Shown here in pieces: positions 41,310 through 50,425 of a DNA stretch of 64,000 nt. A program made the translations under genes and the position numbers. Positions within the stretch are counted from its first letter, which is position 1. Each line of letters starts with the position of its first letter. This DNA is from UBA6136 sp044350805 (lineage in GTDB: Bacteria; Pseudomonadota; Gammaproteobacteria; Methylococcales; Methylococcaceae): NCBI GenBank assembly GCA_044350805.1, contig JBILGU010000004.1, positions 110,848 to 174,847 of the forward strand. The letters are read 5' to 3'. Under the pieces are notes generated by a model. It did not search any database, was not told the origin of the DNA, and saw only the letters and a list, made by a program, of their open reading frames with translations.

Positions 41310-42689
41310 ATGAATACTGGCTTGCGCATCGGGCAGTATCTCGAAAGGATCAGCACCCGTCTGGGTCTTGATGCGCAATCGGCCGTGCTGATTGTTGGTC
41401 TTGGAAAGACAGGCTATTCGATTGCGCGCTTTCTTGCGTCTCAGTCGGTGCATTTTGCGATCACGGACACCCGGGATGTGCCCCCCTTCATTGAGGAGTT
41501 TCGCGAAAACTTCCCGGATGCAGCGGTCTTTTTGGATGGGTTTAATGCGACGGCATTTGAAGCAGCCACCCATCTGGTGATCAGTCCAGGTGTTTCTTTG
41601 GATCATCCCCTGATTGCCGCAGCCCAAGCGCGCGGGGTTCCGGTGATGGGTGATCTGGATCTGTTTGCTGCCGTTGTCGATGTTCCCGTCCTGGCTGTGA
41701 CCGGATCCAACGGTAAAAGCACGGTGACCACCTTGCTAGGGCTGATGGCGGAATCTGATGGCCGGCAGAGCCGAGCGGGCGGAAATCTCGGCACTCCCAT
41801 GCTGGATTTGATGGATGAAACCGTCGAAATGTACGTCCTTGAGCTCTCGAGCTTTCAGCTGGAATCCTCGCACCTTCTTGAGCCACTGGTGGCTACCGTT
41901 CTCAATATCAGTCCTGATCATATGGACCGGTATCCGGATCTTGCGGCCTATGCCGCGGCAAAAGAACGAATCTTCAATGGCCAAGGCGTCATGGTGCTGA
42001 ACCGGGATGACCCCGCGGTGGTCGCGATGGCCCAGACGAATCGGAAGGTTGCCTGGTTTGGTCTTGATGCTGCAGAAGTCGAGTATGAATTGCGGGAGCA
42101 TGAGGGACAGGAGTGGATCTTTGCCCACGGTGAGCCTGTGATGGCCCGCAGTGACGTGAGGTTGCACGGACGCCACAACCTCGCCAATGTGCTGGCCTCG
42201 CTGGCGATCGGTGATGCCGCTGGGTTATCGCGCAAGGCGATGACGGAGGCCATTCGCGAATTCACAGGGCTTCCCCACCGCACGGAGTGGGTTGCGGAAA
42301 TCAATGGCGTCACCTTTATCAACGACTCCAAGGCCACCAATGTCGGTGCCTGTATCGCGGCACTTCACGGGATGGACAAGCCGGTGATTCTGATTGCAGG
42401 CGGCGATGGCAAGGGGGCCGATTTCAGGGTACTTCGTGAAGCGGTAGGCCAGAAGGTGAAGGCCCTGATCCTGATTGGTCGGGATGCGCCTTTGCTGGGC
42501 GAGGCGCTGGGTGATTTGGTGCACACGGTGATGGCCGTGAGTTTGTCCAAAGCCGTTCAGGCATCAGCGCAAATTGCGGTCGCCGGCGATGTGGTCATGC
42601 TGGCGCCAGCCTGTGCAAGCCTGGATCAGTTCAAGGATTATCAGGAGCGGGGGCGAATTTTCCAGGAAGAAGTGAGGAACCTATCGTGA
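41310..42689 (+). CDS. murD: UDP-MurNAc-L-Ala:D-Glu ligase MurD
   Basis: Adds D-glutamate to UDP-MurNAc-L-alanine. 459 residues. The N-terminal UDP-binding fold has VLIVGLGKTGYSIARFL; the ATP site is VTGSNGKSTVTT; the remaining Mur ligase motifs are ELSSFQLES, NISPDHMDRY, GLPHRTEWV, FINDSKATNVGAC and GGDGKGADF. It follows mraY by 4 nt. Confidence 0.97.
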   Translation: MNTGLRIGQYLERISTRLGLDAQSAVLIVGLGKTGYSIARFLASQSVHFAITDTRDVPPFIEEFRENFPDAAVFLDGFNATAFEAATHLVISPGVSLDHPLIAAAQARGVPVMGDLDLFAAVVDVPVLAVTGSNGKSTVTTLLGLMAESDGRQSRAGGNLGTPMLDLMDETVEMYVLELSSFQLESSHLLEPLVATVLNISPDHMDRYPDLAAYAAAKERIFNGQGVMVLNRDDPAVVAMAQTNRKVAWFGLDAAEVEYELREHEGQEWIFAHGEPVMARSDVRLHGRHNLANVLASLAIGDAAGLSRKAMTEAIREFTGLPHRTEWVAEINGVTFINDSKATNVGACIAALHGMDKPVILIAGGDGKGADFRVLREAVGQKVKALILIGRDAPLLGEALGDLVHTVMAVSLSKAVQASAQIAVAGDVVMLAPACASLDQFKDYQERGRIFQEEVRNLS

Positions 42690-42741
42690 TCCGAGGCTGC
42701 CGGGGCAACGTGATTCGCCCCTTCTTTGAGGAGGAAGAGCG

Positions 42742-43932
42742 GTGATGTCGAATCCAAGTAAGGGGCTGGTGCTGCAGTGGCGGGGGAGCCGCTTCTACAT
42801 TGATCCCATTCTGCTGCTGGTGACCCTGACCTTGTTGCTATTCGGGTACGTCATGGTGGCATCAGCGTCTTTGCATCTTGGCGACAAGATGGCGGGTGAC
42901 AGCTTTTACTTTCCTCGCCATCAATTGATGCATATCGCGATGGGTCTCGTCTTTGGGATTGCTGCGGCATCCGTCAATCTTGAGGCGTGGCGCGAGCTGT
43001 CGTTCAAGCTCTTCTTTCTCGGCCTGATTCTGCTCGTCGTTGTTCTGATACCCGGCGTCGGGAAGTCGGTCAATGGGAGTGTGCGCTGGCTCAATATCCT
43101 TGGCATCCGGATTCAGGTTTCCGAAATCTTCAAGCTGATTTCAGTGATTTACATGGCGAGTTTCATTGATCGCCACATCAACGTGGTGAGAAGCTCCTGG
43201 TCCGGCATCCTGAAGCCCTTCATGCTTCTGGGTGTCGGTGCGCTGTTACTGCTCAAGGAGCCTGATTTTGGCTCGGTGGTCGTCATTTTTGCCGTGGCCT
43301 CAGGCATGCTGCTACTGGCCGGGGCCAAGTTCTGGCACTTTGGTCTCTTGGTCGGCGCCTTCATCATGGCAGGTGTTTTTCTCGTCATCACAGCACCCTA
43401 CCGGCTTCGCAGGGTCTTAAGTTTTCTGGATCCCTGGGACGATCCTTTGAACAGTGATTTTCAGTTGTCGCAGGCGCTCATCGCCTTTGGACGGGGGGAG
43501 TGGACGGGCGTTGGATTAGGATCCAGCATCCAAAAGCTCTTCTATCTCCCGGAGGCGCATACGGATTTTCTCTTTTCAGTTGTCGGGGAAGAGTTAGGTT
43601 TGTTGGGCACAACCTCGGTCATTCTCTTATTCATGTTGCTGGTCTGGCGCGCGTTTGTGATCGGTCGTCTGGCAGAACAGTCTGGGACACGATTCTCCGC
43701 CTATCTGGCCTATGGGATTGGCGTCTGGTTTTCCGTTCAGGCCTTCATCAATATGGGGGTCAATATGGGTCTTTTGCCGACCAAGGGCCTGACCCTGCCG
43801 CTCATGAGCTATGGCGGCGGCAGTATCATGATCATGAGTGCGACTCTTGCGTTACTGTTCCGGGTGAGGAGTGATGCCATCGCGGCTGTGACCGCAAAGC
43901 CGCGGGTGAGGGCGACGTGGGCAAACGTGTGA
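42742..43932 (+). CDS. ftsW: Septal peptidoglycan polymerase FtsW
   Basis: A SEDS-family glycosyltransferase, 396 residues with about ten membrane segments, acting with FtsI. Motifs: GYVMVASASLHLGDK, IPGVGKSVNGSVRWL (with the catalytic Asp/Glu loop later as KEPDFGSVVV), QALIAFGRGEWTGVGLGSSIQKLFYLPEAHTDF, GLTLPLMSYGGGSIM. The first ATG (42742) is followed at once by another. It overlaps murG by 16 nt. Confidence 0.96.
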   Translation: MMSNPSKGLVLQWRGSRFYIDPILLLVTLTLLLFGYVMVASASLHLGDKMAGDSFYFPRHQLMHIAMGLVFGIAAASVNLEAWRELSFKLFFLGLILLVVVLIPGVGKSVNGSVRWLNILGIRIQVSEIFKLISVIYMASFIDRHINVVRSSWSGILKPFMLLGVGALLLLKEPDFGSVVVIFAVASGMLLLAGAKFWHFGLLVGAFIMAGVFLVITAPYRLRRVLSFLDPWDDPLNSDFQLSQALIAFGRGEWTGVGLGSSIQKLFYLPEAHTDFLFSVVGEELGLLGTTSVILLFMLLVWRAFVIGRLAEQSGTRFSAYLAYGIGVWFSVQAFINMGVNMGLLPTKGLTLPLMSYGGGSIMIMSATLALLFRVRSDAIAAVTAKPRVRATWANV

Positions 43933-45002
43933 TGATTTTGGCGGGAGGGACAGGCGGGCATGTGTACCCCGCTCTGGCCGTTGCCCGCGAATTGATGGAT
44001 CGGGGCAATGAGGTGGTCTGGATGGGAACCCGGCGAGGGCTTGAAGCCCGAGTCGTTCCTGCGGCCGGCATCCCGGTGGAATGGTTGGCCGTTGAGGGGG
44101 TCCGCGGGAAAGGAATCAAAGGGGCGCTGAAAGCGCCTTTCATGGTGATCAAGGCCTTGACCCAGTCCTTAGGTATCCTCAGAAAAGTACGTCCCCAAGT
44201 GGTTCTCGGTATGGGGGGGTTTGTTTCTGGACCCGGGGGGCTCATCGCGAGCCTGACGGGAATTCCGCTCGTGCTTCATGAGCAAAATCGGGTGCCAGGG
44301 ACAACGAATCGATTGCTTGCATCGCGTGCTCGCGTGGTTCTGGAGGCCTTTCGGGGCAGTTTTCCCGCAAAAGCGCGAGCAAGAGTCACAGGAAATCCGC
44401 TGCGCAGAGAAATCGTGGGCTTGAGTACGCTCTCGCGAGACCGCGAGCCTGGCGCCCCGCTGAGGATTCTGGTGGTGGGTGGAAGTCTGGGTGCCAAAGC
44501 ATTGAATGAGACCGTTCCAGAAGCGCTAGCGCTTCTGGGCTTCCCCTTGGAAATTCGGCATCAAACCGGGCCAGCACTTCGTGATGAAACGGCATCGCGC
44601 TATCAGGCCTTGGGCTTGAAGGCGGACGTTTTAGCGTTCGTCGAGGATATGGCTGAAGCCTATGCATGGGCGGACATGGCGATCTGCCGCGCCGGGGCAA
44701 TGACCATCAGTGAGCTCGCCGTCACGGGCCTTCCTGCAGTGTTGGTCCCTTATCCCTATGCGATCGATGATCATCAAACTAAAAATGCCGAGGTCTTGTC
44801 AGAGGCGGGCGCGGCCATCCTGATGCCACAGAATGAGTTGACCGCGGAGCATCTTGCATCGGCTATTGCCGATGTGGTTAATTCGCCGGGCCGGCTGGAG
44901 GCGATGTCTCAAGGGGCCCGCCAGGTTGCGCGTCCTGCAGCGGCAGAAATTGTCGCGGCGGTTTGTCTTGAACACGCCAATCAAAACAAATTAAAGAGAT
45001 AA
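43917..45002 (+). CDS. murG: Lipid II synthase MurG
   Basis: Transfers GlcNAc from UDP-GlcNAc to lipid I at the inner face of the membrane. 361 residues from GTG 43917. Motifs: ILAGGTGGHVYPALAVA, GMGGFVSGPGGL, HEQNRVPGTTNR, VVGGSLGAKALNETVPEAL, CRAGAMTISELAVTGLPAVLVPYPYAIDDHQTKNA-type acceptor loop. It begins within the end of ftsW. Confidence 0.97.
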   Translation: MGKRVMILAGGTGGHVYPALAVARELMDRGNEVVWMGTRRGLEARVVPAAGIPVEWLAVEGVRGKGIKGALKAPFMVIKALTQSLGILRKVRPQVVLGMGGFVSGPGGLIASLTGIPLVLHEQNRVPGTTNRLLASRARVVLEAFRGSFPAKARARVTGNPLRREIVGLSTLSRDREPGAPLRILVVGGSLGAKALNETVPEALALLGFPLEIRHQTGPALRDETASRYQALGLKADVLAFVEDMAEAYAWADMAICRAGAMTISELAVTGLPAVLVPYPYAIDDHQTKNAEVLSEAGAAILMPQNELTAEHLASAIADVVNSPGRLEAMSQGARQVARPAAAEIVAAVCLEHANQNKLKR

Positions 45003-45009
45003 AGAGGGT

Positions 45010-46455
45010 ATGAAGGTCTCTGCCGACAATCAACGTCAACATGGGATGAGCCGTATTCGGCGGATCCATTTCATTGGGATCGGCGGAACCGGAATGAGCG
45101 GGATTGCCGAGGTGTTGCTGAATCTGGGGTATGACGTTACAGGTTCCGATGTGGGGGAAAATGCTGCCACGCGGAGGCTGAGGGACCTGGGGGCGATGGT
45201 CTATCGGGGACATGCCTCGGATCATATTCAGGGTGCCGAGGTCGTCGTGGTTTCGACCGCAATTGAGCGATCCAATCCGGAACTTGCAGAGGCGCTGAGC
45301 AAAAAAATCCCGGTTATTTCCCGCGCTGAGATGCTCGCTGAGCTCATGCGGTTCCGTTACGGCATCGCTGTGGCCGGAACCCATGGGAAGACCACAACGA
45401 CGAGTCTTTGCGCCAGTGTGCTTGCTGAGGCGGGGCTGGACCCGACCTTTGTAATCGGCGGGCGACTGAACAGTGCGGGAACCAATGCCCAGTTAGGCAA
45501 GGGAACGTTTCTGGTCGCTGAGGCCGATGAAAGCGATGCCTCATTCCTGCATCTTCAACCGATGATTGCGGTCGTGACCAATATCGATCGGGATCACATG
45601 GAAACCTATGCCGGAGATTTCGAGCGTCTCAAGGAGACCTTTGTCGAATTTCTGCATCACGTCCCTTTTTATGGTTTGGCTGTCCTTTGTATTGAAGATG
45701 AGGGAGTCCGAGAAATCCTCCCTCAGATCAGTAAGCCGGTTGTGACCTATGGATTTCGGCCTGAGGCGGATATCAGGGCCGTGGACGTCCGCCGTGAGGG
45801 TCTTCAGAGCAGTTTTACCGTGGAGACGCGCCGAGGGGGGCGATTTGACGTCACCTTAAATCTCCCCGGTCAGCACAATATTTTGAACGCCCTGTCCATT
45901 ATCGCCATTGCCGAGGAGCTTGGGATTTCGGCTGAGGTCATCCGACGTGCACTGAGTCAGTTCAAGGGGATCGGACGACGTTTTCAGCAAAATGGCCAAA
46001 TTCCGCATCACGGCGGCAGTCTCACCTTGGTCGATGACTACGGTCACCATCCGCGCGAAATCGAAGCTACGCTGGATTCGGCGCGCCAGTCCTACCCGGG
46101 ACGGCGCTTGGTCATGGTCTTCCAGCCCCATCGATTCACGCGAACGCGCGATCTGTTCGAAGACTTTGTCCAGATCCTCTCCAAAACCGATGTCCTGATC
46201 CTGTGCGAGGTCTATGCCGCGGGTGAGAAACCCATTGCCGGGGCCGATGGTCGGTCATTGACTCGGGCGATTCGAATGCGCGGCCAGATAGAACCCGTGT
46301 TCCTGGCTGAAGTCCTTGAGCTTCCTGAATTGCTGGCGGGGATTGTCGAAGCGGATGACGTGATTCTCACCCTTGGCGCAGGAAATATAGGGGCTGTGGC
46401 ACTCGATCTTCCAAAGACGCTGGGCGGGATTCTCGCGGCTGGGGAATCTCGGTGA
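45010..46455 (+). CDS. murC: UDP-MurNAc:L-Ala ligase MurC
   Basis: First Mur ligase, 481 residues. IHFIGIGGTGMSGIAEVL is the N-terminal nucleotide fold, AGTHGKTTTTSL the ATP loop, and EADESDASFLHL, TNIDRDHMETY and DDYGHHPREIEATL follow. The stop overlaps the murB GTG start (GTGA). Confidence 0.97.
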   Translation: MKVSADNQRQHGMSRIRRIHFIGIGGTGMSGIAEVLLNLGYDVTGSDVGENAATRRLRDLGAMVYRGHASDHIQGAEVVVVSTAIERSNPELAEALSKKIPVISRAEMLAELMRFRYGIAVAGTHGKTTTTSLCASVLAEAGLDPTFVIGGRLNSAGTNAQLGKGTFLVAEADESDASFLHLQPMIAVVTNIDRDHMETYAGDFERLKETFVEFLHHVPFYGLAVLCIEDEGVREILPQISKPVVTYGFRPEADIRAVDVRREGLQSSFTVETRRGGRFDVTLNLPGQHNILNALSIIAIAEELGISAEVIRRALSQFKGIGRRFQQNGQIPHHGGSLTLVDDYGHHPREIEATLDSARQSYPGRRLVMVFQPHRFTRTRDLFEDFVQILSKTDVLILCEVYAAGEKPIAGADGRSLTRAIRMRGQIEPVFLAEVLELPELLAGIVEADDVILTLGAGNIGAVALDLPKTLGGILAAGESR

Positions 46456-47378
46456 GCGAGCCCCGGGATCTTCTCGGGGACAGCCTTCCTCTTCTGGGCC
46501 GCCTCTTGATCGATGAGCCGATGGCTTCCCACAACTCGTGGCGAGCGGGCGGGAAGGCCGATCGCTTCTATCTGCCTGAAAATCTTGAAGACCTCTGCCG
46601 TTTCTTGAAGGGATTGCCCGAAGGCGAGCCGCTGCTGTGGCTTGGACTGGGCAGTAATCTTCTGATTCGCGACGGTGGGATCAGGGGCACCGTTCTTTGT
46701 ACGCTGAATCGACTCAAGCGGCTTGAGCTTTTGCCGGGGCATGTGGTCCGGGTCGAGGCGGGGGTTCCATGCGCCCACGTGGCCAAGTTCAGCGCAGATA
46801 AAGGTCTGGTCGGCGCCGAATTTCTTGCCGGGATTCCTGGCACCATGGGGGGTGCCCTTGCCATGAATGCCGGTGCATTTGGGGGTGAGACCTGGCCCAA
46901 GGTTCTGGACGTCACGACGGTTGACCGTCAAGGCGCGCTCCATAAAAGAACGCCCGAAGAGTTTGTGGTCGGCTACCGGAGTGTGAAAGGTCCGGCGGGG
47001 GAGTGGTTCATCGGAGCCGACCTCCAGTTGGCTGAGGGCGATGTGGAGACTTCTCGCACCAAAATTAAAGGGTTGCTCGCTAAACGTGCGGCGACGCAGC
47101 CCACCAATCTTCCCAGTTGCGGTTCAGTTTTCAGGAATCCCCCGGGTGACCATGCGGCCCGTCTGATTGAGGCCTGTGGTCTCAAGGGGTATCGGATGGG
47201 AGATGCGCAGGTTTCCGAAAAGCACGCGAATTTTATCGTCAATGTGGGCGCCGCGAAGGCTTCCGATATCGAGGCATTGATGTTGCATGTCAAAGGCACA
47301 GTACGTGACGTTCATGGCGTTGATCTGATGCCGGAGGTGAAAATCGTGGGAAGTGCGGCTGAGGGGGCATCAGAATGA
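46452..47378 (+). CDS. murB: UDP-N-acetylenolpyruvoylglucosamine reductase MurB
   Basis: FAD/NADPH-dependent reduction to UDP-MurNAc, 308 residues. The FAD-binding domain has NSWRAGGKADRFYLPENLEDL, LGLGSNLLIRDGGIRG and GIPGTMGGALAMNAGAFGGE. The substrate domain has VGYRSVKGP, the catalytic serine in LPSCGSVFRNP and AARLIEACGLKGYRMGDAQVSEKHANFIVN. The layout without the extra enteric insert fits the shorter (type II) MurB. ATGA overlap with ddl. Confidence 0.95.
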   Translation: MSEPRDLLGDSLPLLGRLLIDEPMASHNSWRAGGKADRFYLPENLEDLCRFLKGLPEGEPLLWLGLGSNLLIRDGGIRGTVLCTLNRLKRLELLPGHVVRVEAGVPCAHVAKFSADKGLVGAEFLAGIPGTMGGALAMNAGAFGGETWPKVLDVTTVDRQGALHKRTPEEFVVGYRSVKGPAGEWFIGADLQLAEGDVETSRTKIKGLLAKRAATQPTNLPSCGSVFRNPPGDHAARLIEACGLKGYRMGDAQVSEKHANFIVNVGAAKASDIEALMLHVKGTVRDVHGVDLMPEVKIVGSAAEGASE

Positions 47379-48316
47379 AAAAAAAGGCAGAGACAGCGGC
47401 AAGTTTTGGGCGGGTGGCTGTCCTCATGGGGGGAAGCGCTGCGGAACGCGAAGTTTCCCTGAAAAGCGGAAAAGCGGTTCTGGAGGCCCTTGTCAGTCGA
47501 GGTGTTGAGGCGGAAGGCTTCGACGTCGGGCGGGACATGATCGCCCCGCTGGTGAAGGATTCCCGAGGATTTGATCGGGTATTTAACATCATTCACGGCC
47601 GGGGCGGCGAAGATGGGGTTCTGCAGGGAGCCCTGGAAACCTTGGGTCTCCCTTACACCGGGAGTGGTGTTCTGGCCTCTGCACTGAGTATGGACAAACT
47701 GCGCACCAAGTTGTGCTGGATGGGCGCAGGATTGCCGACGCCGCGTTGGATGTTGCTGAGAACGGAGGCTGATCTTGAGCGTTGCCGGGATGAGTTGGGA
47801 TTCCCTTTAATTATTAAGCCTGCACAGGAAGGCTCAAGCATTGGAATGAGCCGAGCGGATAATTTTGTTGATCTTAAGGAGGCATGGCGGGCCGCATCGT
47901 TATATAATTGTGACGTGTTTGCGGAAACGTGGATCACCGGGACGGAGTACACCGCCGGAATCCTCGATGAAATGCCGCTTCCCCTAATTCGACTGGAAAC
48001 ACCACACGTCTTTTATGACTTCGACGCCAAGTATCGCGCCGAGACGACTCAATATCACTGCCCCTGTGGATTGCCTCCTGCAACGGAGGAGGCAATCCAG
48101 TCTCTGGCCCAAAGGGCCTGCGAAATCGTCGGCGTCCGTGGCTGGGCGAGAGTCGACCTGATGATTGACGCGGCCGGCAGCCCTTGGTTGATCGAAGTCA
48201 ACACCGTTCCCGGCATGACGGACCACAGCCTTGTTCCGATGGCAGCCCGAGAGGCGGGGATCAACTTTGAAGAGTTGGTCTGGCGCATCCTTGAAACCAG
48301 TTTTGAGCGGGGTTGA
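47375..48316 (+). CDS. ddl: D-alanine--D-alanine ligase
   Basis: An ATP-grasp enzyme of 313 residues that makes D-Ala-D-Ala. Motifs: VAVLMGGSAAEREVSLKSG, FNIIHGRGGEDGVLQGALE, SMDKLRTKLCW, IIKPAQEGSSIGMS, GTEYTAGILDE, RVDLMIDAAGSPWLIEVNTVPGMTDHSL-type metal site. The start is followed by eight A residues. Its product needs MurF, which is not encoded in this cluster. The stop overlaps ftsQ (TTGA). Confidence 0.96.
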   Translation: MKKKAETAASFGRVAVLMGGSAAEREVSLKSGKAVLEALVSRGVEAEGFDVGRDMIAPLVKDSRGFDRVFNIIHGRGGEDGVLQGALETLGLPYTGSGVLASALSMDKLRTKLCWMGAGLPTPRWMLLRTEADLERCRDELGFPLIIKPAQEGSSIGMSRADNFVDLKEAWRAASLYNCDVFAETWITGTEYTAGILDEMPLPLIRLETPHVFYDFDAKYRAETTQYHCPCGLPPATEEAIQSLAQRACEIVGVRGWARVDLMIDAAGSPWLIEVNTVPGMTDHSLVPMAAREAGINFEELVWRILETSFERG

Positions 48317-49104
48317 AGAGAGTGGCCAGAGTTCGCCGGTATCAGCGCAAATCCAACGCACGCCCAGTCAGGGTGGTGTTGGGTGTGCTCATGATGCTCG
48401 GTGTTCTTGGCGGAATCTATGAGCGAGATGCAGCCATCAGGGCCTTTGATCGCTGGACGCCCATCCGTTATGTTCGGATTGAGGGTGCTTTTGAAGGTTT
48501 GGAGCCGCAGCAGTTTGAGGCGGCGATTCGTCCCATGGTGCAAGGAAGTTTTCTGACCACGAGCCTTGCTTCCCTCGAGATAGCGGCCCGAGAGGTCCCT
48601 TGGGTGGGAGATGTGACGGTCAGTCGCGTTTGGCCGGATACCCTGGTCTTCACGATTGAAGAACTGGATCCGGTGGCGAGATGGGGTGATCGCCAATTGA
48701 TTTCATCTACCGCGAAAGTCTTTAATCGACCGGCTTCAAAGGTCGATTTTGATCATTTGCCGGTCCTCAAGGGTCCGGTCGGCCGCGAGCGGGAAGTCCT
48801 GGCGATGCAGGGGCAGCTGGACCAGAAGTTTGCTGCAACCGGAACCCATGTGGTCAAGCTGAGTTTGAGTGAGCGTCTGGCCTGGACGGCAACGCTTGCG
48901 AGCGGACTTGAGATTACCTACGGCAATTTGTCGCCGGCGGAATCCACGGAGCGTTTGCTGGAGTTGCTTCCGCATTTGCAGGAACAACACCAGGCTGAAA
49001 TCAAAACCGTTGATTTGCGTTACCCGCGTGGGTTTGCGATCAGCTGGAAGGCCCAGCCGGCGGGGACGGTCCCAGGGTCTTCGGCTTCAGATGGGCATGG
49101 CTAG
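48313..49104 (+). CDS. ftsQ: Cell division protein FtsQ
   Basis: A bitopic divisome protein of 263 residues. A basic cytoplasmic start (KRVARVRRYQRKSNARP), one membrane segment (VVLGVLMMLGVLGGIY), a POTRA domain (about 50-115, IRYVRIEGAFEGLEPQQFEAAI) and an FtsQ domain with VPWVGDVTVSRVWPDTLVFTIEELDPVARWG and YPRGFAISWK. TTG 48313 overlaps the ddl stop; a nearby GTG (48322) is possible. Confidence 0.93.
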   Translation: MKRVARVRRYQRKSNARPVRVVLGVLMMLGVLGGIYERDAAIRAFDRWTPIRYVRIEGAFEGLEPQQFEAAIRPMVQGSFLTTSLASLEIAAREVPWVGDVTVSRVWPDTLVFTIEELDPVARWGDRQLISSTAKVFNRPASKVDFDHLPVLKGPVGREREVLAMQGQLDQKFAATGTHVVKLSLSERLAWTATLASGLEITYGNLSPAESTERLLELLPHLQEQHQAEIKTVDLRYPRGFAISWKAQPAGTVPGSSASDGHG

Positions 49105-49162
49105 AGCACAAACAGCATGCAAACAAGAATAAACAAGGCATTCAGGGGCGGGCTCTCAACAC

Positions 49163-50398
49163 ATGGCTAAGAAATCAGATCGCAATCTGATCGTTGGATT
49201 GGATATCGGCACCTCAAAGGTGGCCTGCATCGTGGGTGAGATTAACCCGGATGGCGATATCGAGGTGGTGGGTCTTGGGACCCATGCATCCAAGGGTTTG
49301 AAGAAGGGTGTTGTGGTGAACCTCGAAAGCACCGTGCAGTCGATCCAACGAGCGGTCGATGAGGCGGAGCTGATGGCGGGTTGCCGCATTAACTCGGTCT
49401 ATGCGGGGATTGCCGGCAGCCACATCATCAGCATGAACTCGCATGGCATCGTGGCCATCAAGGATAAGGAAGTGACGCAGGGTGATGTCGACCGCGTCAT
49501 CGATTCTGCCCGGGCTGTCGCGATTCCCGCTGATCAGAAGATTCTTCACATCCTCCCGCAGGAGTATGTGATCGACCGACAGGAAGGCATCAAGGAACCC
49601 GTCGGCATGTCGGGGATTCGGCTGGAGGCGCGTGTCCACATCGTGACCGGCGCTGTCAGTGCGGCTCAGAATATCGTGAAGTGCATTCGTCGCTGCGGGC
49701 TGGAGGTCGAGGACATCATTCTTGAGCAGCTGGCCTCTAGCGCAGCGGTTCTAACCGATGACGAGAAAGATCTTGGGGTGTGCCTGGTCGATATTGGGGG
49801 CGGTACGACCGATATTGCCGTTTTCACGGATGGGGCCATTCGACATACCGCCGTGATTCCGATCGCGGGCGATCAGGTGACCAATGACATTGCGGTGGCC
49901 CTGAGAACCCCGACGCAGTTCGCTGAGGAGATCAAGATCAAGCACGCGTGCGCATTGGCGCAGTTGGCCAGTCTTGAGGACCTGATTGAAGTTCCCAGCA
50001 TCGGGGAGCGGCCGATCCGTCAGATTTCAAGGCTCAACCTCGCAGAGATTGTCGAGCCGAGATACGAGGAGTTGCTCCTTCTCGTTCAGGCGGAGCTTCG
50101 CCGGAGCGGTTTTGAGGATCTTATCGCTGCCGGAATTGTGCTCAGCGGCGGAAGTGCTCAGGTCGAAGGGCTAACGGAATTGGCTGAAGAAATTTTTCAT
50201 GTACCGGTCCGGATCGGCATGCCGCAGATCATTACCGGCTTGAATGAAGTGGTTCGTAATTCCGCCTATGCAACCGGGGCGGGTTTGTTGATGTTTGGAC
50301 GGCAGCAGCACCAGCATGGAGAGCATTTCGGGTCCGTGGGACCAGGGTTCCGGGGGATGTGGAATCGCATGAAGACTTGGTTCTCAGGACATTTTTGA
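49163..50398 (+). CDS. ftsA: Cell division protein FtsA
   Basis: An actin-like ATPase of 411 residues that tethers FtsZ to the membrane. Phosphate motifs: VGLDIGTSKVACIVGE and VDIGGGTTDIAVF; SHIISMNSHG and GIVLSGGSAQVEGLTELAEEIF are also conserved. The amphipathic membrane-targeting helix is the C-terminal GMWNRMKTWFSGHF. It follows ftsQ after 58 nt. Confidence 0.97.
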   Translation: MAKKSDRNLIVGLDIGTSKVACIVGEINPDGDIEVVGLGTHASKGLKKGVVVNLESTVQSIQRAVDEAELMAGCRINSVYAGIAGSHIISMNSHGIVAIKDKEVTQGDVDRVIDSARAVAIPADQKILHILPQEYVIDRQEGIKEPVGMSGIRLEARVHIVTGAVSAAQNIVKCIRRCGLEVEDIILEQLASSAAVLTDDEKDLGVCLVDIGGGTTDIAVFTDGAIRHTAVIPIAGDQVTNDIAVALRTPTQFAEEIKIKHACALAQLASLEDLIEVPSIGERPIRQISRLNLAEIVEPRYEELLLLVQAELRRSGFEDLIAAGIVLSGGSAQVEGLTELAEEIFHVPVRIGMPQIITGLNEVVRNSAYATGAGLLMFGRQQHQHGEHFGSVGPGFRGMWNRMKTWFSGHF

Positions 50399-50425
50399 CA
50401 TAACAATTCAATCAGGGGTGGTTAA